A DNA stretch of 38,355 bases, from NCBI RefSeq assembly GCF_014237455.1, contig NZ_JABZFL010000087.1, positions 1 through 38,355 of the forward strand. Direction: 5' to 3'. The stretch comes from Desulfobacula sp. (lineage in GTDB: Bacteria > Desulfobacterota > Desulfobacteria > Desulfobacterales > Desulfobacteraceae). Position 1 is the stretch's first letter. Each line of letters starts with the position of its first letter. The notes under the pieces were generated by a model. That model worked only from the letters and a program-made list of their open reading frames with translations, did no database searches and was not told the DNA's origin. Shown here piece by piece: positions 31,152 to 38,355 of this stretch. Both the position numbers and the translations under genes were made by a program.

Positions 31152-32429
31152 ATGTCAAAAATTATTTTAATCGGCATAAATCATAAAACCGCACCCGTGG
31201 AACTCAGGGAGAAACTGTCTTTTTCCGATGAAGAGACAATAGCCGCGCTTGAATTTTTAAAGCAGGATGAAGACATTAAAGAAAGCCTTATATTTTCCAC
31301 CTGCAATCGGACAGAAGTTTTATATATCCCTGAAACCGGTGAACAGGTCGATAAAATCATTGCGTTTATTTCGCAGCATAAGAAAGTTGACATATCCGAG
31401 TTTAAAAGTTCCTTATATATTCATAAAGAAGATGATGCAATCCGGCATTTGTTCAGGGTTGCTTCAAGTCTGGATTCAATGGTGGTTGGCGAACCCCAGA
31501 TTTTAGGCCAGATCAAGCAGACCTATAGAACTGCCGTGGAAAATAATGCCTCAGGCGTATTGCTGAATCGGCTGATGCACAAGAGCTTCAGTATTGCAAA
31601 AAAAGTCAGGAAAGAAACAGGGATAGGCGATAATGCGGTTTCTATCAGCTATGCTGCCATTGAACTTGCCAATAAAATTTTTTCGGATTTATCCCAAAAG
31701 AGTGTCATGCTGCTGGGAGCCGGTGAAATGGCGGAACTGGCTGTGGAACACCTGATATCCAATAAAGTTAAAGATATTGTAGTGGCAAATCGAACCTTTA
31801 AAAATGCAGTGGATCTTGCCCAAAAATTCAATGGTCAGGCTGTTAAATTTGAAGAAAGGGAAGATGCATTAAAAGATGTTGATATTATTATCAGCTCAAC
31901 CGGTGCAACCGATTATGTGTTGACCGAGACCCAAGTCAAACAGGCTATGAAAAAAAGGCATCATCATACGCTTTTTTTCATTGATATTGCCGTTCCAAGG
32001 GACATTGACCCGAAAATCAACACAATTTCCAACGCCTATGTTTATGATATTGATGATTTGAAAAATATTGTTGAGTCAAATATTGAGCAACGGGGAAAAG
32101 AGACGGTTAAAGCCGAAAGGTTTATCGAAGAAGCTGTGCTAAAATTTCGCAAATGGATGGAAAGCCTTGCCATTGTGCCGACGATTAAAGCTTTGAACGA
32201 TAAAATGTCTGCCATAGTTGAAATTGAATGTAAAAAAACTCTTTCAAATCCGAACCATTTTTCACAAGAAGATATTGAGGCAATCAAACGCATGACCCGG
32301 GCTATTGCAACCAGAACCATTCATGACCCCATCCTTTTTTTGCGCAATACCGGTGATCATAGAGATGATTCCCTTTACCTCAATGTTACCCGACAATTAT
32401 TTAACCTGGATATACCCGAGGAAGAATAG
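31152..32429 (+). CDS. hemA: Glutamyl-tRNA reductase
   Basis: A 425-residue enzyme that reduces glutamyl-tRNA to glutamate-1-semialdehyde, the first committed step of C5 tetrapyrrole synthesis. The catalytic Cys51 is in FSTCNRTEV, the GEPQILGQIKQTYR signature is present, the NADPH domain starts with LLGAGEMAELA, and the C-terminal helical dimerisation domain is complete. It ends the sirC-ccsA-hemA unit and supplies precursor for siroheme, heme and corrinoid, which HgcA needs. Confidence 0.97.
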   Translation: MSKIILIGINHKTAPVELREKLSFSDEETIAALEFLKQDEDIKESLIFSTCNRTEVLYIPETGEQVDKIIAFISQHKKVDISEFKSSLYIHKEDDAIRHLFRVASSLDSMVVGEPQILGQIKQTYRTAVENNASGVLLNRLMHKSFSIAKKVRKETGIGDNAVSISYAAIELANKIFSDLSQKSVMLLGAGEMAELAVEHLISNKVKDIVVANRTFKNAVDLAQKFNGQAVKFEEREDALKDVDIIISSTGATDYVLTETQVKQAMKKRHHHTLFFIDIAVPRDIDPKINTISNAYVYDIDDLKNIVESNIEQRGKETVKAERFIEEAVLKFRKWMESLAIVPTIKALNDKMSAIVEIECKKTLSNPNHFSQEDIEAIKRMTRAIATRTIHDPILFLRNTGDHRDDSLYLNVTRQLFNLDIPEEE

Positions 32430-32482
32430 TCAAAGTTTTTGTTATTTGTTTTGCCAACAATCGGAACCCTTTCATTTAATTC

Positions 32483-32510
32483 TTTACATTTTATTAAATT
32501 CAAGTATAGT
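32483..32510 (+). promoter_or_regulatory. Candidate promoter for dksA-rnc region
   Basis: TTTACA (32483-32488) and TATAGT (32505-32510) are separated by 16 bases, about 45 bases before the dksA start. A direct repeat, GATATTC then GGATATT, follows in the leader. Confidence 0.5.
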
Positions 32511-32555
32511 ATCAAATTCGGATATTCTTGGATATTAAGAAAAAGGGCAAATATA

Positions 32556-32918
32556 ATGAAAAAAGAAGATTTAGATTTTTTTAAGAATCTTTTAGATGAC
32601 AGGCTTCGTAAGCTTCGTTCCAATGCTGACAGCACTGTAACCGGTATGACCAAACCAAAAGAGAATTTTCCCGATCCAACGGACAGGGCTGCCCATGAAG
32701 CTGAGAGAAATTTTGAACTCCGTATAAGAGATCGTGAACACAAATTAATTAAGAAAATCAAAAAAGCACTTGTGCGTATCGGAAACCAGACATTTGGAGT
32801 ATGCGAAGTTTGTGAGGAAGAGATCTCCATTAAACGGCTTAAGGCACGACCTGTCACTACCCTGTGTATTGACTGTAAAACACGTGAAGAGGATATGGAG
32901 AAGGCTCTTGGCGTTTAG
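32556..32918 (+). CDS. dksA: DksA/TraR-family RNA polymerase-binding zinc-finger protein
   Basis: A 120-residue DksA-type protein that enters the RNA polymerase secondary channel, with ppGpp in most cases. The coiled-coil tip motif DPTDRA (40-45) keeps both aspartates and the alanine. The zinc finger is C83-x2-C86-x17-C104-x2-C107. The ATG at 32556 follows AAAGGG and was chosen because coiled-coil homology begins right after it. The next gene starts 3 bases after the stop. Confidence 0.9.
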   Translation: MKKEDLDFFKNLLDDRLRKLRSNADSTVTGMTKPKENFPDPTDRAAHEAERNFELRIRDREHKLIKKIKKALVRIGNQTFGVCEVCEEEISIKRLKARPVTTLCIDCKTREEDMEKALGV

Positions 32919-32921
32919 CAG

Positions 32922-34499
32922 ATGCAAGATAGTTCATTGATTGATCTTCATATACATTCTACAGCTTCGGATGGTTCCTTTTCTCCCCTGGAAATTATGA
33001 GTCTGGCAAAAAAGGCCGGGCTCAGAGGCATTTCTATAACAGATCACGACACAATAGATGGTATCAAGGAAATCTTAAAACATCCCTTAACAACTTGCCC
33101 GGAAATTATTACCGGAGTTGAAATCAGTTGCGAGCCGCCACCTGAATTCAAAGATGTGGGAAGTGTTCATCTGTTGGGATATGGGTTCAGTGTTTATGAT
33201 AAAAATCTCAATATTATTCTTGATGATGCAAAAAAGGCCAGGGCCCAAAGAAATCCGAAAATTATTGAAAAATTAAACAGCCTTGGATTCGATATCAGCA
33301 TTGAACAGGTGGAAAAGCGCTTTGGCGCGGATCAGACCGGTCGCCCTCACATTGCAGAACTCATGAAGGAACTTAGGATTGTAAAAACCTTCAGAGAAGC
33401 GTTTGATAAATATCTTGGCAAAGACGGCCCCGCTTATGTGGATAAATATAAAGTGTCCTGCCGGCAGGCAATTCAAACGATTCTTGAGGCAGGCGGGATT
33501 CCTGTTTTGGCACATCCAGGGTTGCTGACGTTCAATAAAACGCATCAGCTGGAAAATTTTCTTGATACGCTTATCACCCATGGCCTGGAGGGTATGGAGG
33601 TTTATTATACCGATCATGACACTTCAATGACATCATTCTTTCAGCAGCTTGCAAACCAAAAGGGTTTGATGATTACAGGCGGTTCTGATTTCCATGGGGT
33701 ATTTAATGAAGGGGTTCATATCGGTTCGGGTAAAGATAATCTCAAGATCGGATACTCTTTATTTAAAGCATTAAATAATCGGTTGGAAGAAACCAAAGAA
33801 AAATATACAAATTTAAGCATTCTTGAAAAGAATATCGGATATTCATTTAAAGACAAATTATTATTGAATAATGCAATGTGTCACAGGTCTTATTTAAATG
33901 AAAATCAGAATTCATGCTCTTCTGATAATGAGCGGCTTGAGTTTTTGGGGGATGCTGTTTTAGGGTTATGCATCGGGCACGTGTTGATGGAAAAAAGTCC
34001 GTTGAAAAAAGAAGGAGAGCTTTCAAAGCTAAGATCCAATCTAGTCAGTGAACCTGCCCTTGCCGGTATGGCAAGGTTTATAGACCTTGGCAGGTTTATC
34101 CGGCTTGGAAAGGGAGAAGCACTTTCCAGAGGATTTGATAAAAATTCCATACTGTCCGATACCTTTGAAGCTGTGATTGCAGCTGTTTATCTGGATGCGG
34201 GGTTTGATACTGTATACCGGCTGACATGTAATCTTTTCAGTGAAAGCCTTGAAAAAATTCTGTCAAACGAAAAGATTGTTGATTATAAGAGTATGTTGCA
34301 GGAATTTGCCCAGGAGCGTGGTGCAATAATACCTCAATATGTTATCCTCAATGAGACCGGTCCTGATCATGATAAAACGTTTGAGATCAGTTTAAATCTT
34401 TTTGGTATCGAGTCCAAAGGCTTTGGGAAAACAAAAAAAGCAGCAGAGCAGGATGCTGCTAAAAAAGCCTTAAAGATTCTTAAAAAAACAAATCCCTGA
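32922..34499 (+). CDS. rnc: PHP-domain nuclease fused to ribonuclease III
   Basis: A 525-residue fusion. Residues about 5-285 form a PHP phosphoesterase of the YciV/RNase AM type, with metal motifs LHIHST (9-14), TDHDTID (40-46), HPG (198-200) and GGSDFHG (253-259). Residues about 298-450 are an RNase III domain with NERLEFLGDAVL (336-347, Glu340 and Asp344) and DTFEAVIAAVYLDAG (413-427, Asp413 and Glu416). Residues 454-521 are a double-stranded RNA-binding domain (KTKKAAEQDAAKKALKIL). Both halves look catalytically complete. RNase III cuts rRNA precursors and RNase AM trims 5' ends, so one chain may combine two rRNA maturation steps. Joining is seen in the sequence; the joint role is inference. 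Confidence 0.9.
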   Translation: MQDSSLIDLHIHSTASDGSFSPLEIMSLAKKAGLRGISITDHDTIDGIKEILKHPLTTCPEIITGVEISCEPPPEFKDVGSVHLLGYGFSVYDKNLNIILDDAKKARAQRNPKIIEKLNSLGFDISIEQVEKRFGADQTGRPHIAELMKELRIVKTFREAFDKYLGKDGPAYVDKYKVSCRQAIQTILEAGGIPVLAHPGLLTFNKTHQLENFLDTLITHGLEGMEVYYTDHDTSMTSFFQQLANQKGLMITGGSDFHGVFNEGVHIGSGKDNLKIGYSLFKALNNRLEETKEKYTNLSILEKNIGYSFKDKLLLNNAMCHRSYLNENQNSCSSDNERLEFLGDAVLGLCIGHVLMEKSPLKKEGELSKLRSNLVSEPALAGMARFIDLGRFIRLGKGEALSRGFDKNSILSDTFEAVIAAVYLDAGFDTVYRLTCNLFSESLEKILSNEKIVDYKSMLQEFAQERGAIIPQYVILNETGPDHDKTFEISLNLFGIESKGFGKTKKAAEQDAAKKALKILKKTNP

Positions 34500-34522
34500 T
34501 GGCTTGATTAGAGATTTCACTT

Positions 34523-35575
34523 ATGGATCAGACAATCAAACCCCTTGTCATACCGGTATTTATTCCCCATTCAGGGTGTCCCCATCAATGTGCATTCTGT
34601 AATCAAACCATTATTACCAATCAGAAATCAAGAGTGCCGGATAAAATAGCTATTCAGCATATTGTGACACAGTATTTACAGTATAAAGGCAAGAGAGAAC
34701 AGGTGGAGCTGGCCTTTTTCGGGGGGAATTTTTTGGGGTTGCCCCGCGAAGATATCATCCAATTGCTTGATCTGGTACAGCCTTATATCCACACAGAAAA
34801 AATTGATGGCATACGGTTTTCCACCCGACCGGATACCATTACCCAACAGACGCTTGATCTTATCAGGCCATACACTATATCTGCCATTGAACTGGGTGTT
34901 CAGTCCATGAACGATGAGGTTTTGTCAAAATCCAAAAGGGGTCACACCGGCATGGATACGATAAAAGCCATACATTTGCTAAAAGGCTATCCATTCAAGA
35001 TTGGTGTCCAGGTCATGGTGGGATTGCCGGGGGATTATGAGGATTCATTGTTTGAAAGTACAAAAAAAGTGGCGCGGCTTGCCCCTGACTTTGCCAGAAT
35101 TTATCCATTGGTGGTGTTGAAGGGCAGCCTTATGGAACAATGGTATAGCCAGGGCAAATATCACCCGTTAAGCCTGGAAGAGAGTATTCAGCTTGTCAAA
35201 AGAATGTACCGGATATTTAAAGCGACTAAGATCGATATTATTCGTATGGGACTGCAGGCTTCCGATATGATGGAAGATGAATCAATGGTCCTTGCCGGCC
35301 CGTGGCACCCGGCTTTTGGGCATCTTGTCTTCTCCGAGCTCTTTTATGATAGAGTTTGTCATAAGATAGATCAATCGCCTGATCTGCTGAAATCGGAAAG
35401 CCTTGCCTTAATTGTTCATCCAAAATCAGAGTCGCGGTTGAGAGGAGACAAAAACATGAATTTAAAAAGGCTTGGCGAGCGATATCCATGTTTAAAGGTT
35501 TCAATCCACCTGGATGCAACAATGTCAGCTGACCAGGTAGGTACCAGCCAGGGGAATCCTAAATTCCTTCTTTAA
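34523..35575 (+). CDS. Elp3-like radical SAM protein
   Basis: A 350-residue radical SAM enzyme. The 4Fe-4S cysteines follow the CxxxCxxC pattern in GCPHQCAFC (Cys19, 23, 26). AFFGGNFLGL resembles the conserved GG-containing strand, and ELGVQSMNDEVLSKSKRGHT and VQVMVGLPGDYEDS match the Elp3/HemN-like sub-branch. It lacks a visible acetyltransferase domain and carries a C-terminal extension of about 100 residues. Homologues of this type are commonly found next to rnc; the substrate is unknown, with RNA or tetrapyrrole chemistry possible. It follows the RNase III fusion by 23 bases and overlaps the end of the PBP1A gene by 17 bases. Confidence 0.85.
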   Translation: MDQTIKPLVIPVFIPHSGCPHQCAFCNQTIITNQKSRVPDKIAIQHIVTQYLQYKGKREQVELAFFGGNFLGLPREDIIQLLDLVQPYIHTEKIDGIRFSTRPDTITQQTLDLIRPYTISAIELGVQSMNDEVLSKSKRGHTGMDTIKAIHLLKGYPFKIGVQVMVGLPGDYEDSLFESTKKVARLAPDFARIYPLVVLKGSLMEQWYSQGKYHPLSLEESIQLVKRMYRIFKATKIDIIRMGLQASDMMEDESMVLAGPWHPAFGHLVFSELFYDRVCHKIDQSPDLLKSESLALIVHPKSESRLRGDKNMNLKRLGERYPCLKVSIHLDATMSADQVGTSQGNPKFLL

Positions 35576-37964
35576 ACAGATCTTCGGAATCAGAAGCCGT
35601 ATCCGGTTTTGGTGTATATTCGGTCGGCATGGTGCCTTCCTTAAAGCATTCAAAGATTGTCTCTTCAGATTCTTCAATGGGAAGCAGTCCTGTTTTGGCA
35701 TCAATTTTGGCAAAAACGATGCCCTCTGGAACATTAAAGGTCCTGGCAGGTTTTCCTTCCAACGCGTTTTTCATAAATTCAAGCCAGATGGGACTGGCTG
35801 CTCTTGATCCGGTTTCTCCTTTTCCGAGAGGGGCTTCCTGGTCAAGTCCAACCCAGACACCTGTAGTATATTTTGGTGTATAGCCCATGAACCAGGCATC
35901 AAACAGATTGTTTGTTGTTCCTGTTTTTCCTGCAACAGGGCGCTTAAGCTCTTTAATTCTCCAGCCTGTCCCCGACTTTATAACACTTTCCATGATATTG
36001 GTCATGATATAGGCCGTGGTCATATCAATGACTTTTTTGCGTATCAGTTGGGAGGTTTCCAGCAGGTTTCCATCCCGGTCATAAATTTTTGTAATAAATA
36101 CAGGCTCAACCAGATAGCCCAGGTTTGGAAAAACAGAATAGGCATTGACAAGTTCAAGCAACGAAAGCCCGGATGATCCAAGCGCAATGGATAAATCCTG
36201 ACTGATATTTGATGCAATTCCAAGCTTTCGGGCATAATCAGTTATATAATCTATCCCGATATCCTGAAGAATTTTAATGGTGACAACATTCCTTGATTTT
36301 ACAAGGGCGTTACGGAACAGGGTCGGGCCAAAAAATTTTTCTTTGTAATTTCGGGGTTTCCAGATGAAATCACGCTCTGTGTCTTCATAAACAACAGGGG
36401 AATCTATGATGACACTTGCAGCCGTATATCCCTTATCAAGGGCTGCAGCATAAATAACGGGTTTAAATGCACTTCCCGGCTGGCGTCTGGATTGATAGGC
36501 TCGGTTAAACTGACTGTTTCTGTAATCGCGTCCACCAATCATTGTTTTCACATGACCGGTTTCCGCCTCAATGCTCAACAGTGCAGACTGGGCGACGGGC
36601 TCCTGCTCCAGAGTGAACTCAAGCTCATTGTTTTCAACGATGTCATTGAGCATTTTAACCATAATGATATCCCCGGGTTTAAAAACCTGGGAAGGATTTT
36701 TAACTTTGGTTTCATAATAAGCGACTTCATAGTCCGGCTTTCTGGCCCATGTCATGGTTTCAAGCTTAATTATACCGTGAAAATTTCCTACTCTGACCCT
36801 GGTGACATTTTTTTTATCATCAATGCTTAGCACAACCCCCTGATAGGTATTCCCTTTTTCCAGCAGCTGATTGTCGAGTTTTTCTGAAATGTCTGCGCAG
36901 AAACTCTCTATTTGAAGGGCAGGGATGTTTTTCAACGGACCTCGATACCCCGTTCGCCTGTCGAGTTCAATCAGGCCTTTGTTTACAGCATCCCTTCCGA
37001 TTTTTTGGAGTTCAATATTGACGGCTGTGTGTATCTGAAGACCCTGTTTGTATAGCGCATCTTTACCGTAATGTTTTTCCACATATCGTCTGACATGCTC
37101 GGTATAACAGGGGACTCTTTCAATAAACCAGTTTTTTCGGGGTTTGATATCCAGTTTGAGATCAATGGCTTCTGTGACATCAAGATTTGTGATAAGACCA
37201 TCTTCCTTCATCCGGTTCAGTACATAAACCTGTCGCTGTTTAGCACGATCGGGAAATCTGAAAGGAGAATATCTGCTGGGTGCCTGGGGCAGGCCTGCCA
37301 GCATTGAGCATTCTGCTATATCAAGATCTTTTGTGTGTTTCCCAAAATAGTTCTCAGATGCCGCTTCTACGCCGTACGCCCCGTGACCCAGATATATCTG
37401 GTTCAGATAAAGAAAAAGGATTTCATCTTTTGTAAATTTTTTTTCAATTCTGTAGGCAAGAATGGCTTCTTTTAGTTTTCTTTTATAGGTCCGTTCCGGG
37501 GTCAATAAAAAGGATTTGGTGACCTGCTGGGTGATGGTGGATCCCCCCTGGACAATGGTGCCGGCTTTAAAGTTTTTTAAAAATGCTCTGAATATGGAAA
37601 GAATATCAATGCCGGGGTGTTCCCTGAACCGTGAATCCTCTGCTGCCACGAAAGCGTTGATCAAATTCTCCGGCATTTCAGATAAAGGGATGACAATCCG
37701 TCTTTCCTCATAAAATTCTCCGATTTTCCTTCCATCATCTGAAAACACGCTGGTCACAGTGGCAGGGCTGTAATCTTTCAAGGTGTTTATTTTCGGCAGA
37801 TCACGGTTAAGATAATAGTAAAGTCCGGCAATGCCCGCACAACCCAGAAGCCCAAAGATTATAAATAAAATAAAAAACCATTTGAAAAGGGAAAGAATAA
37901 TGCTTTTTTTCTTTTTTTTGCTTCTCTGTTTCAGTATCTCGGATTTACTTTTTCTTTTTGCCAT
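35559..37964 (-). CDS. mrcA: Penicillin-binding protein 1A (bifunctional)
   Basis: An 801-residue class A penicillin-binding protein that polymerises and cross-links peptidoglycan. After a very basic N-terminus and a membrane helix (about 21-52), the GT51 domain shows AAEDSRFREHPGIDILSI and GGSTITQQVTKSF. An OB-like/insert region precedes the transpeptidase, which has SRRQPGSAFKPVIYAAAL (SxxK with the nucleophile Ser), SRNVVT (SxN-like) and KTGTTNNLFDAWF (KTG). Length is typical of PBP1A. The gene converges with the radical SAM gene. Confidence 0.96.
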   Translation of the reverse strand: MAKRKSKSEILKQRSKKKKKSIILSLFKWFFILFIIFGLLGCAGIAGLYYYLNRDLPKINTLKDYSPATVTSVFSDDGRKIGEFYEERRIVIPLSEMPENLINAFVAAEDSRFREHPGIDILSIFRAFLKNFKAGTIVQGGSTITQQVTKSFLLTPERTYKRKLKEAILAYRIEKKFTKDEILFLYLNQIYLGHGAYGVEAASENYFGKHTKDLDIAECSMLAGLPQAPSRYSPFRFPDRAKQRQVYVLNRMKEDGLITNLDVTEAIDLKLDIKPRKNWFIERVPCYTEHVRRYVEKHYGKDALYKQGLQIHTAVNIELQKIGRDAVNKGLIELDRRTGYRGPLKNIPALQIESFCADISEKLDNQLLEKGNTYQGVVLSIDDKKNVTRVRVGNFHGIIKLETMTWARKPDYEVAYYETKVKNPSQVFKPGDIIMVKMLNDIVENNELEFTLEQEPVAQSALLSIEAETGHVKTMIGGRDYRNSQFNRAYQSRRQPGSAFKPVIYAAALDKGYTAASVIIDSPVVYEDTERDFIWKPRNYKEKFFGPTLFRNALVKSRNVVTIKILQDIGIDYITDYARKLGIASNISQDLSIALGSSGLSLLELVNAYSVFPNLGYLVEPVFITKIYDRDGNLLETSQLIRKKVIDMTTAYIMTNIMESVIKSGTGWRIKELKRPVAGKTGTTNNLFDAWFMGYTPKYTTGVWVGLDQEAPLGKGETGSRAASPIWLEFMKNALEGKPARTFNVPEGIVFAKIDAKTGLLPIEESEETIFECFKEGTMPTEYTPKPDTASDSEDLFKEGI

Positions 37965-38191
37965 AACACCCTGAAAAATATTTAAATATTTAAAGTTTTT
38001 TTAGATGGTTATTATCAGATTCCCTGTGTTATGGCAATACTTATGGAACTGCAAAACAGGGTGATTGCAAATAGATTTTAAAAATTTCAGATGTGCCGGC
38101 AGGGGTGAAGATCATTTAGAATATGGTTCTATATATATTTAGTTTAATATGGAAGAATGTATTTGGTTAAGATTGTCAGAAAATAAAATTT

Positions 38192-38247
38192 AGCCACCCA
38201 AATCACCGGCTTGCCCGGTGCATTTGGGTGGTTAATATTTTTTTCAA
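38192..38247 (-). terminator. Bidirectional rho-independent terminator
   Basis: The stem CCACCCAAAT-CACCGG (from 38194) pairs with CCGGTG-C-ATTTGGGTGG (to 38231), about 16 bp with a CTTGC loop and one bulged C. Both sides carry T-runs: TATTTTTTT on the plus strand and ATTTTATTTT on the minus strand. The minus-strand gene ending at 38244 is the likely user. 37965-38191 upstream of mrcA is AT-rich and holds no other feature I can support. Confidence 0.85.
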
Positions 38248-38355
38248 AATTTTGTTGAACCCTCAATCGCTTTAAGAACAGATATGATTTCCTGATCTAA
38301 CTCATGGGGTTTGATTTCATAAAGCAAAGTGCTCACATTAAATGATACGTTTATT
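38244..38355 (-). CDS. 3' end of an unidentified gene (cut by window edge)
   Basis: The minus strand is open from the window edge to a TGA at 38246-38244, giving a 36-residue C-terminal fragment that includes TLLYEIKPHELDQEIISVLK. It is followed directly by a strong terminator, which supports a real gene end. The fragment is too short to name. Confidence 0.55.
   Translation of the reverse strand, partial: INVSFNVSTLLYEIKPHELDQEIISVLKAIEGSTKF

Overview
The window reads as a piece of a moderately AT-rich, strictly anaerobic chromosome, most likely a sulfate-reducing member of the Desulfobacterota (Desulfobacteraceae-like). This is inferred from gene content: hgcA/hgcB mercury methylation genes, a tungsten-type aldehyde:ferredoxin oxidoreductase, TupABC tungstate uptake, TonB-dependent corrinoid uptake and probable selenocysteine use. 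No rRNA, tRNA, CRISPR array, IS element or prophage was recognised. The gene order looks like stable chromosome with short operons.

Layout. 1-2620 (minus): an aldehyde:ferredoxin oxidoreductase followed by a truncated class II aldolase-like gene. 2827-4041: a c-di-AMP synthase fused to a YbbR domain. 4055-6209 (minus): a compact operon of HMA metal-binding protein, hgcA, hgcB and arsC. 6329-9676: a Cys-rich protein, YhbY, a YheT-type hydrolase, a degenerate YchF-like GTPase and an XRE regulator. 9824-12683 (minus): UDP-glucose dehydrogenase, then a pyrR-moaB-hypothetical cluster. 12822-16682: mobA, moaE, moaC, rmuC, mltA. 16686-19246 (minus): tupABC. 19793-28646: a promoter, cobalamin riboswitch and terminator, then btuB, a BtuF-CbiZ-BtuF triple fusion, btuC, btuD, exbB, exbD and tonB. 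28702-32429: an amidohydrolase (minus), then sirC, a CcsA/HemX-like gene and hemA. 32556-35575: dksA, a PHP-RNase III fusion and an Elp3-like radical SAM protein. 35559-37964 (minus): penicillin-binding protein 1A. A strong terminator and the 3' end of another minus-strand gene close the window.

The main discovery candidate is hgcB. The apparent 72-residue ferredoxin ends at a UGA (4623-4625), but the same frame continues for 23 codons and ends in the vicinal Cys-Cys pair typical of HgcB. The UGA is codon 73, where HgcB proteins carry their essential conserved cysteine (Cys73 in the ND132 protein). Seventeen bases after the UGA is a GGUC tetraloop on a 7-bp perfect stem, matching the apical AGGUCU of the E. 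coli fdhF SECIS. I therefore read hgcB as a 96-residue selenoprotein, a selenocysteine variant of the mercury methylation ferredoxin. It lies downstream of hgcA and an HMA domain protein translationally coupled to hgcA, and upstream of a thioredoxin-type arsenate reductase.

How the genes fit together. HgcA needs a corrinoid, and the riboswitch-controlled operon at 19.8-28.6 kb imports and probably remodels corrinoids with its own TonB-ExbBD motor. The tungsten enzyme at the left end needs tungstate (TupABC) and pyranopterin cofactor (MoaB, MoaC, MoaE, MobA). SirC and HemA supply tetrapyrrole precursors. Other unusual architectures are the CdaA-YbbR fusion and the PHP-RNase III fusion.
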